Below, one piece after another: positions 16,924 to 26,773 of a DNA stretch of 64,000 nt. The stretch is taken from positions 1 to 64,000 of the forward strand of contig NZ_SRSH01000018.1 in assembly GCF_006175985.1 (NCBI RefSeq), in the 5' to 3' direction. Below the pieces are notes generated by a model. That model made no database searches. It saw nothing but the letters and a program-made list of their open reading frames with translations, and was not told the DNA's origin. This stretch comes from Methylotetracoccus oryzae (GTDB taxonomy: Bacteria; Pseudomonadota; Gammaproteobacteria; Methylococcales; Methylococcaceae). A program made the position numbers and the translations under genes. Each line of letters begins with the position of its first letter. Within the stretch, counting starts at the first letter, position 1.

Positions 16924-18051
16924 ATGGAAGGACTATCGCAACTCTGGCTGAGCACGGGAATCTCGAATTTCCAGTGGGGCCAGGCCGTGATGATGAGCGT
17001 CGGCTTCCTGCTGATCTTCCTGGCCGTACGGAAGGGGTTCGAGCCTTTACTCCTGCTGCCGATCGGCTTCGGGGCCGTGCTGAGCAACATCCCTGTGGCG
17101 GGCATCGCCGAGGAGGGCGGGCTGCTTTCCTACCTGTATCTCGGGATCAAGTCCGGCGTATTCCCGCTGCTGATCTTCATGGGTGTTGGAGCGATGACCG
17201 ATTTCGGTCCGATGCTCGCAAACCCGAAGACGCTGCTGTTGGGAGCGGCAGCGCAGTTCGGCATCTTCGGCACGCTGTTCGGTGCGCTGGCCCTCAACCT
17301 CATTCCCGGACTGCACTTCACGTTCAAGGACGCCGCTGCGATCGCGATCATCGGCGGAGCCGATGGCCCGACGGCAATCTACGTCGCATCGAAACTGGCG
17401 CCCGAACTGCTCGGCGCCATCGCCGTCGCCGCATACTCCTACATGGCGCTGGTACCCTTGATCCAGCCACCCATCATGCGCGCGCTGACCACCCGGGAAG
17501 AGCGGCTGATCGAGATGGCGCAGCTACGTCTGGTCAGCCGTCAGGAAAAGGTCATCTTCCCGATGGTCCTGCTCATCCTCAGCGCGATGCTGCTGCCCTC
17601 AGCGGCACCGCTGATCGGCATGTTCTGCCTTGGCAATCTGATGCGGGAATGCGGTGTGGTCGAGCGCCTCAGCAAGACCGCCCAGAATGAATTGATCAAC
17701 ACCGTCACGATCTTCCTTGGCTTGGCCGTTGGCTCGAAACTGAGCGCCGCGAGCTTCCTGCGCCCCGAAACCCTCGGCATCCTGGTGCTGGGAGCGATCG
17801 CGTTCTCATTCGGTACCGCATCGGGGGTCATGATGGGCAAGCTGATGAACCGCTTCAGCGAGAACAAAGTCAATCCGCTGATCGGCGCGGCCGGCGTTTC
17901 GGCGGTCCCGATGTCGGCCCGGGTCGCCAACAAGGTCGGTCAGGAAAGCAACCCCCACAACTTTCTGCTGATGCATGCCATGGGGCCGAACGTCGCCGGC
18001 GTGATCGGGTCCGCGGTCGCCGCAGGCGTGCTGCTCGCGCTGGTGCAGTAA
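16924..18051 (+). CDS. oadB: Oxaloacetate decarboxylase beta subunit
   Basis: This 375-residue polytopic membrane protein is the carboxybiotin decarboxylase and sodium channel of the Oad complex. Characteristic segments are [21 protein letters not shown] with the key Asp, [31 protein letters not shown] and [17 protein letters not shown]. About nine hydrophobic segments are present. The length is typical for the family (about 375-430). It completes an oadGAB operon, and tRNA-Ser follows 66 bases later. Confidence 0.93.
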   Translation: MEGLSQLWLSTGISNFQWGQAVMMSVGFLLIFLAVRKGFEPLLLLPIGFGAVLSNIPVAGIAEEGGLLSYLYLGIKSGVFPLLIFMGVGAMTDFGPMLANPKTLLLGAAAQFGIFGTLFGALALNLIPGLHFTFKDAAAIAIIGGADGPTAIYVASKLAPELLGAIAVAAYSYMALVPLIQPPIMRALTTREERLIEMAQLRLVSRQEKVIFPMVLLILSAMLLPSAAPLIGMFCLGNLMRECGVVERLSKTAQNELINTVTIFLGLAVGSKLSAASFLRPETLGILVLGAIAFSFGTASGVMMGKLMNRFSENKVNPLIGAAGVSAVPMSARVANKVGQESNPHNFLLMHAMGPNVAGVIGSAVAAGVLLALVQ

Positions 18052-18078
18052 CGCCTTGCCCCTAGCGGCCGCGGGCGG

Positions 18079-18107
18079 CTGACAATGCCGTCAGGAAACG
18101 GTAGAAT
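18079..18107 (+). promoter_or_regulatory. Sigma-70 promoter of tRNA-Ser
   Basis: CTGACA at 18079-18084 and TAGAAT at 18102-18107 are separated by exactly 17 bases and end 10 bases before the tRNA. Both boxes are one base off consensus (TTGACA, TATAAT). Confidence 0.65.
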
Positions 18108-18117
18108 GCGCGGCTAC

Positions 18118-18208
18118 GGAGAGATGGCCGAGTGGTTGAAGGCGCACGCCTGGAAAGTGTGTATACGCTAAACCCGTATCGAGGGTTCGAATCCCTCTCT
18201 CTCCGCCA
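18118..18208 (+). tRNA. tRNA-Ser (GGA)
   Basis: This 91-base gene has acceptor GGAGAGA pairing with TCTCTCC, D arm GGCCGAGTGGTTGAAGGC, anticodon loop CTGGAAA (anticodon GGA), a long class II variable arm (TATACGCTAAACCCGTATC), T-loop GGTTCGAATCC and an encoded CCA end. The Zorya operon lies just downstream, so this tRNA is a plausible border of a defence island, though no duplicated 3' end was found. Confidence 0.95.
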
Positions 18209-18488
18209 GACATGCTCATTCCTAACTGGCGCAGAACGACTGAATCGCGAACAGGCTCCCTCACCCCGGGCAGCTTTTTTCAAACAGTCAGGCTTTTTCC
18301 ACGTTCCACTATTTGCGCGGAAGGACCGTCTTGAGGCGGCTCCGCAAAACATCCGGTCGTGCCCGGTTTGGCTGCAGTAGCAACTACTGGTCACATCAGT
18401 AAACAGCATCACCAGATAGTCGGCAGCTCTGCTGCAAATGTCCGACGCGTGACGGATCCATCGTTTCTCTGGACTGGGTCGGCTTTTT

Positions 18489-21400
18489 TCATTCGCACGT
18501 TGTTTCAATATCCCAGTTCGAATACAGCAGCCGCTCTACTTCAATAATTGTCACCGGATACCGATTCAGCAAGTCACCGAGCATCGGTTGGTCGATGAGG
18601 ATAACCTTATTTAGCTCAGCTTGGTCGTGAGCTTGCGCATTGAAGAATTGATTCGTCAATCCCACCTTTTGGAACACAACGTTTGGATGTCGTCGACGAT
18701 AGAATGCCTCACCACCGACAACATCCTTAACCGTGTCCCAACCTAGTTTTGTCCCGTCAGTGCTGGATGTCTTGGTTTGAATCAGGACTCCCACACCGCC
18801 GGAAATGGCAACGACATCCACGCCTTGGTCGTTACCACTCGGCGTACAGTAGCAAACGTCAAAGCCCTGCTTGCTCCAGAGGGCGGCAGCCAATCCTTCG
18901 AAGTGTCTCCACTCCATGCGGAGCGCCAGGTCAAGGTCAATTCGCTCCTCGAACTCTGCAGCATCGCGTTCAGGAACGACGTCTGCGATATCGAAATCTG
19001 CCGGGGATAGATCGCCAGCGCCATTCAACATGTCTCTGGCCAACTCGCGCTTCCTGGTCAGCAGTTGATCAAGCTTGACGTCAAACGTCGAGAAGTCGTC
19101 AGCAGTCACGACGGGGTAATAGACGTAGACATCCTTCTTCTGGCCTATTCGATAGGCCCGGTCCGTCGCCTGGTCTTCCTTTGCTGGATTCCAAGTCCGG
19201 GTATAGTGGATGACATGGTTAGCGGCCTGGATATTCACGCCGAAACCAACCGCCAACGGTGAAAGAATGATAACCCCGAAGCCAGGCTTCTCCTGGAAAG
19301 CCTTGATACGCCTCTGTCGACTTGCGGTGTGGCTTGTCGATGCGCTTGTGTCACCGTTGATGATATCGGCCCGAACGTTGAAGGTCTGCTCGATGTAGTG
19401 CTGCAGCAAGCGCTGGACGTTTCGGAACTCACAGAAGACGATTGCCTTCTCATCCCTCACACGGATCCTCTCCAACTGCGCCAGGAGCCAGTCCAGCTTA
19501 GGGGCTTTCGCTCGATACTCTGCCAGGGGCTCAGGCTTGAAGGCTGACAGGCCGTAGCGCCGTGGATCCGTGCAGACCAGCCGAAGATACTGCAGCAACC
19601 CCAGATGGTTTTTGAAAGGAACGGTAGCCGCTGGGTCGTTGCGCCTCTTGAAGTCCTCAATCGCTTTTGCGTATAGGCTGCGCTGCGCGGTTGAAAGTGA
19701 AAGCCGTCTGCAGGCCTCGTCGATGACCTTCTGCGGCAGGTCCTTGGCTACCTCGACCTTCGTCCGTCGAAGAATCTGGGGAGAGATGTGCGTCCGCAGT
19801 TCCTCAACCCGCGCGCGTTCCTCGTCGTTCTTCGCCTCAATGGGCCTTCGATACCTTTGCCCAAAGTCGTTCAACGCGCCAAGCAAGCCAGGCTGGATGA
19901 AATCGAACAGGCACCACAAGTCCGCCAGAGTGTTCTCTACCGGTGTACCCGTGCAAGCGACCTTGAAGGCCACATTCTGCTTTTTCGCGGCACGGGTGAC
20001 CATCGCTGCGGGATTCTTGATCCGCTGCGCTTCATCGCAGACCATGACCGACCATCGCTCTGCGGCGAAGGAGAACTCTAGGTCACGCAGCGTCTCGTAC
20101 GTAGTCAATACCACCTTCGCGCTACCAACCCACCCGGGCTTGAGGAATCGCACGAGGCCGTCTTCGCTGCGCAGGCGGACGTCGATGGCCGCGCGAGGAA
20201 CCCGAAGCGGCATTAGCGACTCGCCGTATGCGGTGAGAATTGGCAGCACGCCAGGGCGAACGAATTTGTCTGCCTCCTCCTTCCAGTTCTCCAGCAGGGA
20301 GACGGGTGCCACCACCAGCATTGGTGCGACGTCTGGGTCTTTCTCGACAAGCCACGCCATGAAAGCCAATAGCTGAAAGGTCTTCCCCAGCCCCATGTCG
20401 TCGGCGAGCACGGCTCCTCGAACATGGTGCCTTGCCTGCGACCCGTGCAAGTGCTGCAGCCACGCCAATCCCTGCAATTGATGGGGTAAAAGTGAGAAAT
20501 TCGCGCTCAGGCCCTGAGGAATCTCAGGATTCTCAGGCAACGCTAGTAGCGCTTCTCGGCGCTGTTCGGCGTAGTCGACAGCTTGAATGTTCGCCCTCAA
20601 GATAAGGGTCTTTCGAGCACCAAGGCTATCCCCGTCCACGGCCGCTTTGGCCTCTGGGTCGAAGGTCTTATGCTTAACCTCTTCGAGAGCCTTGTCGATC
20701 GCCGCAATAATCTCCTTGGCTTCCTTGACCGGCATTGGCTCGTCTAGCCCGGGGACCTCAATGGTATCCCGGCCGGCGGCTTCTGCGTGGCGCAACGCTT
20801 CGCGAAGCTTGTGCAGAGCGTCTTTGGTTACCGCCACGGCCACAGGCTCGTTATACCCCTCCGGCGTATACCCAATCACAGGCAGAACGTTCTCAGGGAA
20901 CCAGCCTTCGTCGTCCTTCTTCTTGGCGATGTAGGGTGAGTAGTATGGTTTGTCGATTCCGATACCCTCGATGCGCGTCGAGTACATGCTCAGGTCGTGA
21001 ACCTGGGCATACGAGACCATGGCGGATGGAATGCGCCGCCGCTCCAGTGCCTCTTTCAGCTCAGCGAGGTGCGCGGGTGTGTCGCCCTGTAGCTCAAGGT
21101 CGTAGCCGTTCCACGCCTGTAGCGGGAAGCCCCTGTCGAGGGCTATCTCAAGCCGCGAGATAAACTTGGCCAAATCTTGGTCCGTGAGCCACTCCGTTTC
21201 GGAGCTTGCCGGGCCGGCAGCTGATGCCGACTCGATGAGAAGGCCCACGCGCAACGGGTAGTCGGTCGCGTCCCGTTCGATGACAGGTGCGAAGCGCTCA
21301 TACTGCAGACCTGCCGCTTCGCGAGCCGCCTCGAACTGCGCCTCGTCAATAACGTCTTGCGCATCTGGCCCCAGGGCAGCATAAGGGTTGAGAATAAAGG

Positions 21401-22250
21401 CTTGTGCGCGCGATCCAGCGACGCGACGCAGCGGCAACCGTTTGACCTCCTGCAGAACGGTCTTGACCTGGGGGGTGATGAGCACCTGGACGATGCCGTC
21501 CGGCGTGACAACGTCGTACCGGTCCAGAACTTCTCGTGCGTTGTCGAATCGCTCCAACCAGTCGGGTGGAGCCCCCGCGAAAGTGGGCTCAATCTCGATG
21601 ACGCTGTCGTCGGCAATGGGGTGGGTCTTGCGCAGACCGATCTCGAGCCGCTCGGGGGTGAGCACCACCGACCGATGGAGGAAGTCATCCAGCAGCGCAC
21701 CAGCCTTCAATGCCAGGCTGCGAATTCGTCCCCACGACTGCCGGTGAAAATTCTCGTTTCGCTGATCTGGCGTTCGGCGGGAGAAGCTGCGGACCTCGGA
21801 GAACAGCTCCCACTGCTCGGGACGCATGAGTTCCATACGCTCATCGCGAACCAGCATCGCACCGACAACCTCCGGCTGGTCGCCGGCCCGCTCAGAACGC
21901 CAACCAGCGATGACAATGGAAAAGTCATCATCGGTTAGCGAATTTCGGCTCTGCAGCGCGACCGCACTGGATGTGAACAGCGGCAGTTCCAGCACCGCAG
22001 CCAGTTCGTCGTAGCCAGGACTCCCAAGGGCCTCGTAGAGGCCGTGCCATGCAATGAGTACCGCTTCGTCAGCGGTCTGTTCGGCCAGACCATCGTCCAC
22101 AAGCTGTGCGAGGTAGCCCGGCAGCAACTCACTGGAAACATGGATGCCGCCACCTGTTCGGCCGACATGCACCCCTTGGTCTGAGAGACGGCGATGCCAC
22201 GCTAGGTCAGGAAATGAGGCCGCTGCTTTCTTGGAAGTTAAGAAAACCAT
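18489..22250 (-). CDS. zorD: Zorya ZorD: SNF2 helicase with Mrr-like nuclease
   Basis: This 1253-residue protein is the effector of type I Zorya. The first 550 residues are a large, poorly recognised N-terminal region. A SNF2 ATPase follows: Walker A DMGLGKT near 617, the DEAQ box in VCDEAQRIKNP near 740, and the second RecA lobe with VNIQAANHVIHYTRTWNPAKEDQATDRAYRIGQ near 1010. The C-terminal 140 residues are a restriction-endonuclease-like (Mrr) domain with GNDQGVDVVA and LIQTKTSS, the D...QxK catalytic pattern. It is thought to degrade invading DNA once the ZorAB motor is triggered. It is the last gene, 18 bases after zorC. It is somewhat longer than the roughly 1080 residues I remember for E. 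coli ZorD. Confidence 0.9.
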   Translation of the reverse strand: MVFLTSKKAAASFPDLAWHRRLSDQGVHVGRTGGGIHVSSELLPGYLAQLVDDGLAEQTADEAVLIAWHGLYEALGSPGYDELAAVLELPLFTSSAVALQSRNSLTDDDFSIVIAGWRSERAGDQPEVVGAMLVRDERMELMRPEQWELFSEVRSFSRRTPDQRNENFHRQSWGRIRSLALKAGALLDDFLHRSVVLTPERLEIGLRKTHPIADDSVIEIEPTFAGAPPDWLERFDNAREVLDRYDVVTPDGIVQVLITPQVKTVLQEVKRLPLRRVAGSRAQAFILNPYAALGPDAQDVIDEAQFEAAREAAGLQYERFAPVIERDATDYPLRVGLLIESASAAGPASSETEWLTDQDLAKFISRLEIALDRGFPLQAWNGYDLELQGDTPAHLAELKEALERRRIPSAMVSYAQVHDLSMYSTRIEGIGIDKPYYSPYIAKKKDDEGWFPENVLPVIGYTPEGYNEPVAVAVTKDALHKLREALRHAEAAGRDTIEVPGLDEPMPVKEAKEIIAAIDKALEEVKHKTFDPEAKAAVDGDSLGARKTLILRANIQAVDYAEQRREALLALPENPEIPQGLSANFSLLPHQLQGLAWLQHLHGSQARHHVRGAVLADDMGLGKTFQLLAFMAWLVEKDPDVAPMLVVAPVSLLENWKEEADKFVRPGVLPILTAYGESLMPLRVPRAAIDVRLRSEDGLVRFLKPGWVGSAKVVLTTYETLRDLEFSFAAERWSVMVCDEAQRIKNPAAMVTRAAKKQNVAFKVACTGTPVENTLADLWCLFDFIQPGLLGALNDFGQRYRRPIEAKNDEERARVEELRTHISPQILRRTKVEVAKDLPQKVIDEACRRLSLSTAQRSLYAKAIEDFKRRNDPAATVPFKNHLGLLQYLRLVCTDPRRYGLSAFKPEPLAEYRAKAPKLDWLLAQLERIRVRDEKAIVFCEFRNVQRLLQHYIEQTFNVRADIINGDTSASTSHTASRQRRIKAFQEKPGFGVIILSPLAVGFGVNIQAANHVIHYTRTWNPAKEDQATDRAYRIGQKKDVYVYYPVVTADDFSTFDVKLDQLLTRKRELARDMLNGAGDLSPADFDIADVVPERDAAEFEERIDLDLALRMEWRHFEGLAAALWSKQGFDVCYCTPSGNDQGVDVVAISGGVGVLIQTKTSSTDGTKLGWDTVKDVVGGEAFYRRRHPNVVFQKVGLTNQFFNAQAHDQAELNKVILIDQPMLGDLLNRYPVTIIEVERLLYSNWDIETTCE

Positions 22251-22268
22251 GTTGACCTGCCTATTGTC

Positions 22269-24038
22269 CTATCGCCACCAGCCCTTGCCCGGTTTGTAGC
22301 GGAAGCCCCAGTCCCGAAGCACCATGTTGACATTCAGGTCATCCGTGCCTGTCCTTACCCAGAGGTTGCCGTTTCGCTGGCTCATGTCCTCTATCCTGAG
22401 CTTGTGAGCCCGGGCAAAAGAGTGGAGGGCGATCGCGCTGAACGCCTCATTACCATGTTGGTGCTTAGCGCCAGGCCCGACGCCTCGAGGAGGAGAATTC
22501 TGGTCTGTTGGCGCCAGTGGCGGTTCGAGTTCGTGCGGGTCCGGACCAGAGACAGGAAGAGAATCTGCTGAAGGCACCGCACCGGGCGCAGCGATTCGCG
22601 CTGTCACTCGTTTCGCCGCTGCGTCCGGGCGGATATCGAAACTTTCCTTCAACGTTGCTTCGAACATGTCTTCCCACTTGCTCCAACCCTTGATGCCGTC
22701 CTGATGTTGCATCCACAACATACGCTGACTGTGCTTGAGCGAGTTCGGTGCATTCACCGTTGTCACAACCTCGCGCGAGAGATCAAACGGAAGCGACTTG
22801 CGCGCGTCATAGCCATAAAGGGCGTTGCCCATGCCACCGAACTCCACGGCGACCAAGTCCCCGAGGGTCATGATGAAGGCGTTATTTGAGCTGTCATTCG
22901 TCTTGAGCTCCGTTAACAACCCCTTCATTTTCGTGCGTAGCACCTCGTAATCACGGTCGCGCGAATTCAGCGCGCGTGCGCCGAGGGCGAATTGGATGTT
23001 GCTTACTGATTTAACGTAACGCAGCCAGAAATTGGCGCGCCTGCGGTCGCCGACCCCGTCTTCGGCGAGTTTGGTAAAGAAGGCTTCGATGAACTCGCGC
23101 TTGAGCCACTCGGAGACCATCTCCCGTGCGGCAGGCACCACTCCACCCCAACGCATCTCGTTCGAGGGCAACCACGGGTTGCCCCACCACTCCACTGATG
23201 CGTTGCGCAGTGGCTCATTGATGCCTGGGTGGCTCGCCGATGCGTATTTGTCCAGGACCAGGATAAGGCCTCGGTCGCGGAGGACCTGGTTGTTCGCCAA
23301 AAGCTCAAGCAACCGAGGAATAAGCCCTTTGAAGCGCTCATGATCGAACTCGGTTGCTTGCCGCACCGGGGAAAGCACCAGTTCGCGCAGAAGCCAGGAC
23401 GACTTGACCACGCCGAGTTGCTCACACACGCGGTCAATCTTGGTCGAGTCTCCGGTAAGCACGTCCGAGGCATAAGGCGCGCAAGGGTCTTTACCGAACA
23501 ACTGTCGATTGTCCACGGCAGTGGTGACCCACTCGGGATTACTCTTACTGTCGACGATGTTCGGTGTGCGCTCGTAGAGGTAGTCCCGAAGCTCGGCCCA
23601 GTTTTGCTTTCCTACGGCCGGCGCATGGTCTACATCGTAGGCGAAGTAGCTCCGCACGAGGCCTTGGTAGCAGCGCCGGTACCAGCGGGGTTCATTGATC
23701 CACTGGTCTACACCCGTCTTGGCATCCAGAACCGCCACGAATCTCTGCCGGTCCTCCATGACACAGGGACCGGAAGGTCGGCTCGGCACGCACAGACCAA
23801 ATGACACCGACTGCGCGTCCTTAAAGCTTTCGAATTGCAGCGCATCCCAAAACTTGCGAACGGCTGCCTGCTGGAGGTCCCGGGGGACGTTGATGCTGGC
23901 CCCAGCCTTATTGTGCCGTTGAAGCGCGGCAATGACGGTCTCCAACTCATCAGTGGCGGAGAATGGCCGCTCTTCAATCCTGGCGCTGTTTTGAAGCAGG
24001 ACGGAGAGACGGTCGAGTGCTCTCATCGCAGTGCACAC
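22269..24038 (-). CDS. zorC: Zorya ZorC: EH-signature protein
   Basis: This 589-residue cytoplasmic protein is assigned by position between zorB and zorD and by its length, both as expected for type I Zorya. Segments such as QAAVRKFWDALQFESFKDAQSV, NNQVLRDRGLILVLDKYA and RRANFWLRYVKSV look like the EH_signature family. The C-terminal 70 residues, after a Pro-rich linker, form a small separate module (LRIEDMSQRNGNLWVRTG, GFRYKPGKGWWR). ZorC is known to bind DNA and to be needed with ZorD for defence. Its start overlaps the end of zorB by 16 bases, indicating coupled translation. Confidence 0.82.
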   Translation of the reverse strand: MCTAMRALDRLSVLLQNSARIEERPFSATDELETVIAALQRHNKAGASINVPRDLQQAAVRKFWDALQFESFKDAQSVSFGLCVPSRPSGPCVMEDRQRFVAVLDAKTGVDQWINEPRWYRRCYQGLVRSYFAYDVDHAPAVGKQNWAELRDYLYERTPNIVDSKSNPEWVTTAVDNRQLFGKDPCAPYASDVLTGDSTKIDRVCEQLGVVKSSWLLRELVLSPVRQATEFDHERFKGLIPRLLELLANNQVLRDRGLILVLDKYASASHPGINEPLRNASVEWWGNPWLPSNEMRWGGVVPAAREMVSEWLKREFIEAFFTKLAEDGVGDRRRANFWLRYVKSVSNIQFALGARALNSRDRDYEVLRTKMKGLLTELKTNDSSNNAFIMTLGDLVAVEFGGMGNALYGYDARKSLPFDLSREVVTTVNAPNSLKHSQRMLWMQHQDGIKGWSKWEDMFEATLKESFDIRPDAAAKRVTARIAAPGAVPSADSLPVSGPDPHELEPPLAPTDQNSPPRGVGPGAKHQHGNEAFSAIALHSFARAHKLRIEDMSQRNGNLWVRTGTDDLNVNMVLRDWGFRYKPGKGWWR

Positions 24039-24733
24039 TCGCCAAAGTTACGGGCACTTGCTGGTGGTGCTGTTCGGTTCTCATCGACGCCAAGGAATTC
24101 GAGGCGCATTTCAACCCTTCGGCTCTCCTCATCCGTATCCTTTGCCGCATTGAATGAGTAGCCACCTACGAAAAACAAGGCCCGAACCTGCTCCTTCTGG
24201 TCGTCACTCAGCAGGCTCTGGCCAGTGGTGGCGAACATGGTGCAAAGCACCTTTTGGCTGCGCTGCAGGCTGAGGTTAAGGTTGGCGAGATACGTCCCGG
24301 TCTTGTCTGTGTAGCCCTCAACCACGATGCGCTTGAGGATACTTTTCCCCAGTTCGTCGTTGGCCAGCATCAAGATTTCCGGCACGAACCTGCGCAGCAC
24401 ATCCTCTTGCTGGGGGGTCAGGCGCCAATCACCGAAGGCAAATCGAGCCCGCTGCCCGAAGTCAATGACCTGGCGCTGCTTGTCGACCTTGATGCCCTCA
24501 TGACGCTTCGCGGCTTCCTCGAAGCGCCTCATGATTTCCTCAATGTTCTTCCGGTGCTGCTCCTGCTTCCTTTCCCGCTCAGTGACATTCTTTGTGACGG
24601 CCAACAGGGCGACACCCATGACGACCAGGAACAGAACCATCAAGGCTGTCATCAGATCAGCAAAGGAAATCCAGAAGGGCTTCTCGGCTTCGTCACGATT
24701 GACCCTGCGCCCTATCACACGTTTACCCAGCAC
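24023..24733 (-). CDS. zorB: Zorya ZorB: MotB-like stator with OmpA domain
   Basis: This 236-residue MotB-type inner-membrane protein has one membrane helix at about 22-45 carrying Asp26 (FADLMTALMVLFLVVMG), the residue that conducts ions in ZorAB, ExbD and MotB. A periplasmic coiled linker (about 48-80) follows, then an OmpA/MotB peptidoglycan-binding domain (VEGYTDKTGTYLANLNLSLQRS near 140-160, ESRRVEMRLEF near 205). It lies three bases after zorA. With ZorA it forms a proton-driven motor that senses membrane perturbation during phage infection. Confidence 0.92.
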   Translation of the reverse strand: MLGKRVIGRRVNRDEAEKPFWISFADLMTALMVLFLVVMGVALLAVTKNVTERERKQEQHRKNIEEIMRRFEEAAKRHEGIKVDKQRQVIDFGQRARFAFGDWRLTPQQEDVLRRFVPEILMLANDELGKSILKRIVVEGYTDKTGTYLANLNLSLQRSQKVLCTMFATTGQSLLSDDQKEQVRALFFVGGYSFNAAKDTDEESRRVEMRLEFLGVDENRTAPPASARNFGECALR

Positions 24734-24736
24734 CGC

Positions 24737-26773
24737 TTAGCGCCTCGGAGTAAAACTGCCGAGCGTGACCTCAAGTTCTTGAACCGCAGCGGACAGCAGG
24801 CCAACCGCGCTGTTCAGCTTGGTGTGGAACTCATGATTAACCTTGGCTAGGGTCGAGACGACGGACTCGCGGAACGCCTCGCTGGAGTCGGCCAACACCT
24901 GGCTTACGCCGTCCATGTATTCGTCGGCGGCCTTCTGCGCATCGCTCAACTTGCTGGTCGAAGTCTCGATTCGGTTGAGCACATCCTCAGTGAGGCTGGC
25001 TTCCCTCCTTGCCAGTTCGACAGTCGAGCGCACGTCGGCAAGGAGCGTGCTGACGGAGTCGCGCTGGGCCTTGTAGTCCCGAAGGGCGTCATAAAGCGCA
25101 CCCGAACTTGTCGTTAGCGCCCCGGAAAGTTCCGTGAGCTTGCCGCTGACCGTGGCGATCTGACCCATGATCGCGGTGATCCGGTCGCCGGCCACTGCGA
25201 AATTTGCGGCGGCTGTATCCATGCGGTTGGCGCCTGCACTCATCTTGTCTACCGTTGCGGCCGTGACAGTGGTTAGAGTCGAGACGCTCTGCGCCATCGT
25301 TTGGGAAGCTGCTGACATCTTCTCAACGGCGGCCTCAACGCTGCCGGTCATCGTCGCGACGGCCGTGGAGGCCCGCTCCGCCATCGATTGTTCTCGCGCC
25401 CAATTATCCTCGAACGCCTTCGCCTGTGAATCGCTGAGCTTGCTCAGAATGGTGATCATCTGCTGACCGATAGAGTCCAGCGTGGACTGCAGCTTCTGCT
25501 GGGTCTCCGTCTGAGAGGACTGGACCAGTTGCCGAATCTGGTCGACAAACGCCTCGGTCTGCGAGTTTATGCTGGCTTGACGTTCCTCCATGGCCTTGAT
25601 GGAGGCTGCCATCTGAGCAGCCATGTCGTCCGTCGTCTTCCTCCCGCTATCCTCAAGCCTACCGACCAGTGCGTTAATCGAGGCGACCGCGTCCTGCATA
25701 CCCTGAGCGGTTTGCCGATTCATCTCGTTGATGCCGTTGATTTGGCCACTAAACAGGTCATTCAGCCGCTGGCTGAAACTGACCATGATGTCGTTGAGCA
25801 TCTTGACCGCGGTGGCACTCTGATCCCCAGAGGCTTTCGCAACTGAACCGGCAATCTTGTCCAGGGGCTCCTTGAGAGTCCGTTCAATGCTGCTGGCGAT
25901 GACGTCGCCCAACTGTTGGTTGTCTTCGCGCGCCGCCGCAACCTGTCGATTGGACGTGTCGTCGATGCGCTGCGCCAACTGCGTATTGAGCTGTTGGCCG
26001 CTCGCCAATTGGGCCGCGGTGAGCTCTCGCAGGATGTCACCCAATTCCTTGACCAGCGCGTCCTTGAGAATCTTTGACTGACTGGCAGACGCTTCTGAGG
26101 CGTTGACCAAGCGACAAAGGTACTCTTCGCCAGCACCGGCCTCGAAGTGGGCGTCGATGCCGTGGGCAATTGACTCCGCCTTGCGGTAGAGCGCGGCCAA
26201 AAGCAGCTTCTCTAAAAACGTGACCGCCATAGCAGCCCCGATTGCTGCGGCAGAGATGAGAAAGGCGTCGCCGACGGCGTGCATCAGCGATTCGAGGCTG
26301 ATGCGAACCGTCGCCGCGTTCTCGCTCACCTGAAAACGACGCAGTCCTTCAATCAGTCCCGAGAACGTCCCGATGATGCCCAAGCCAGTGAAGATGCCGG
26401 GGAGATGCTTGAAGAACTCCGTGTGCAGACGGGTATCAACGACGAACTGACCATTGAAGTAGGCATCAGCCGTGACGGTGGAGCGCACCGCCGATACCTG
26501 CAGCTGGCCGTCGCGCTCTTCACGCTGAAGGTGCAAGGACTCCTGGTACTCCGCCCAAAGGTGAGCGAGCTGCCTATCACCAGCGAACAACTTCTTGAAC
26601 TCGCCGGGGGGTGTAGCGGATTCAAACGCCTCGATCCCCGAGAGAATCCTCCTTAGCCGCAACCAGTGGATTGTCCCGGGCAGAAGAAATATGGCCAGGA
26701 AGGCGATCAGCAAGGCAATCAGTGAACCACCCGTCACCAAGAGGCTGGTCGGAATCGTTGAGATGTTAAACAC
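24737..26773 (-). CDS. zorA: Zorya ZorA: MotA-like motor with long tail
   Basis: This 678-residue MotA/ExbB-like protein has an N-terminal membrane helix (about 10-32) and a cluster of membrane helices at about 118-205 (KHLPGIFTGLGIIGTFSGLIEG, DAFLISAAAIGAAMAVTFL). A helical tail of more than 400 residues (about 230-665), rich in Ala, Gln, Ser and Thr with heptad-like spacing, then extends into the cytoplasm. In solved ZorAB the tail forms a long tube that transmits the signal to ZorC and ZorD. It is first of four tightly packed same-strand genes. The tail superficially resembles a chemoreceptor signalling rod, but no methyl-accepting hairpin tip was seen. Confidence 0.92.
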   Translation of the reverse strand: MFNISTIPTSLLVTGGSLIALLIAFLAIFLLPGTIHWLRLRRILSGIEAFESATPPGEFKKLFAGDRQLAHLWAEYQESLHLQREERDGQLQVSAVRSTVTADAYFNGQFVVDTRLHTEFFKHLPGIFTGLGIIGTFSGLIEGLRRFQVSENAATVRISLESLMHAVGDAFLISAAAIGAAMAVTFLEKLLLAALYRKAESIAHGIDAHFEAGAGEEYLCRLVNASEASASQSKILKDALVKELGDILRELTAAQLASGQQLNTQLAQRIDDTSNRQVAAAREDNQQLGDVIASSIERTLKEPLDKIAGSVAKASGDQSATAVKMLNDIMVSFSQRLNDLFSGQINGINEMNRQTAQGMQDAVASINALVGRLEDSGRKTTDDMAAQMAASIKAMEERQASINSQTEAFVDQIRQLVQSSQTETQQKLQSTLDSIGQQMITILSKLSDSQAKAFEDNWAREQSMAERASTAVATMTGSVEAAVEKMSAASQTMAQSVSTLTTVTAATVDKMSAGANRMDTAAANFAVAGDRITAIMGQIATVSGKLTELSGALTTSSGALYDALRDYKAQRDSVSTLLADVRSTVELARREASLTEDVLNRIETSTSKLSDAQKAADEYMDGVSQVLADSSEAFRESVVSTLAKVNHEFHTKLNSAVGLLSAAVQELEVTLGSFTPRR

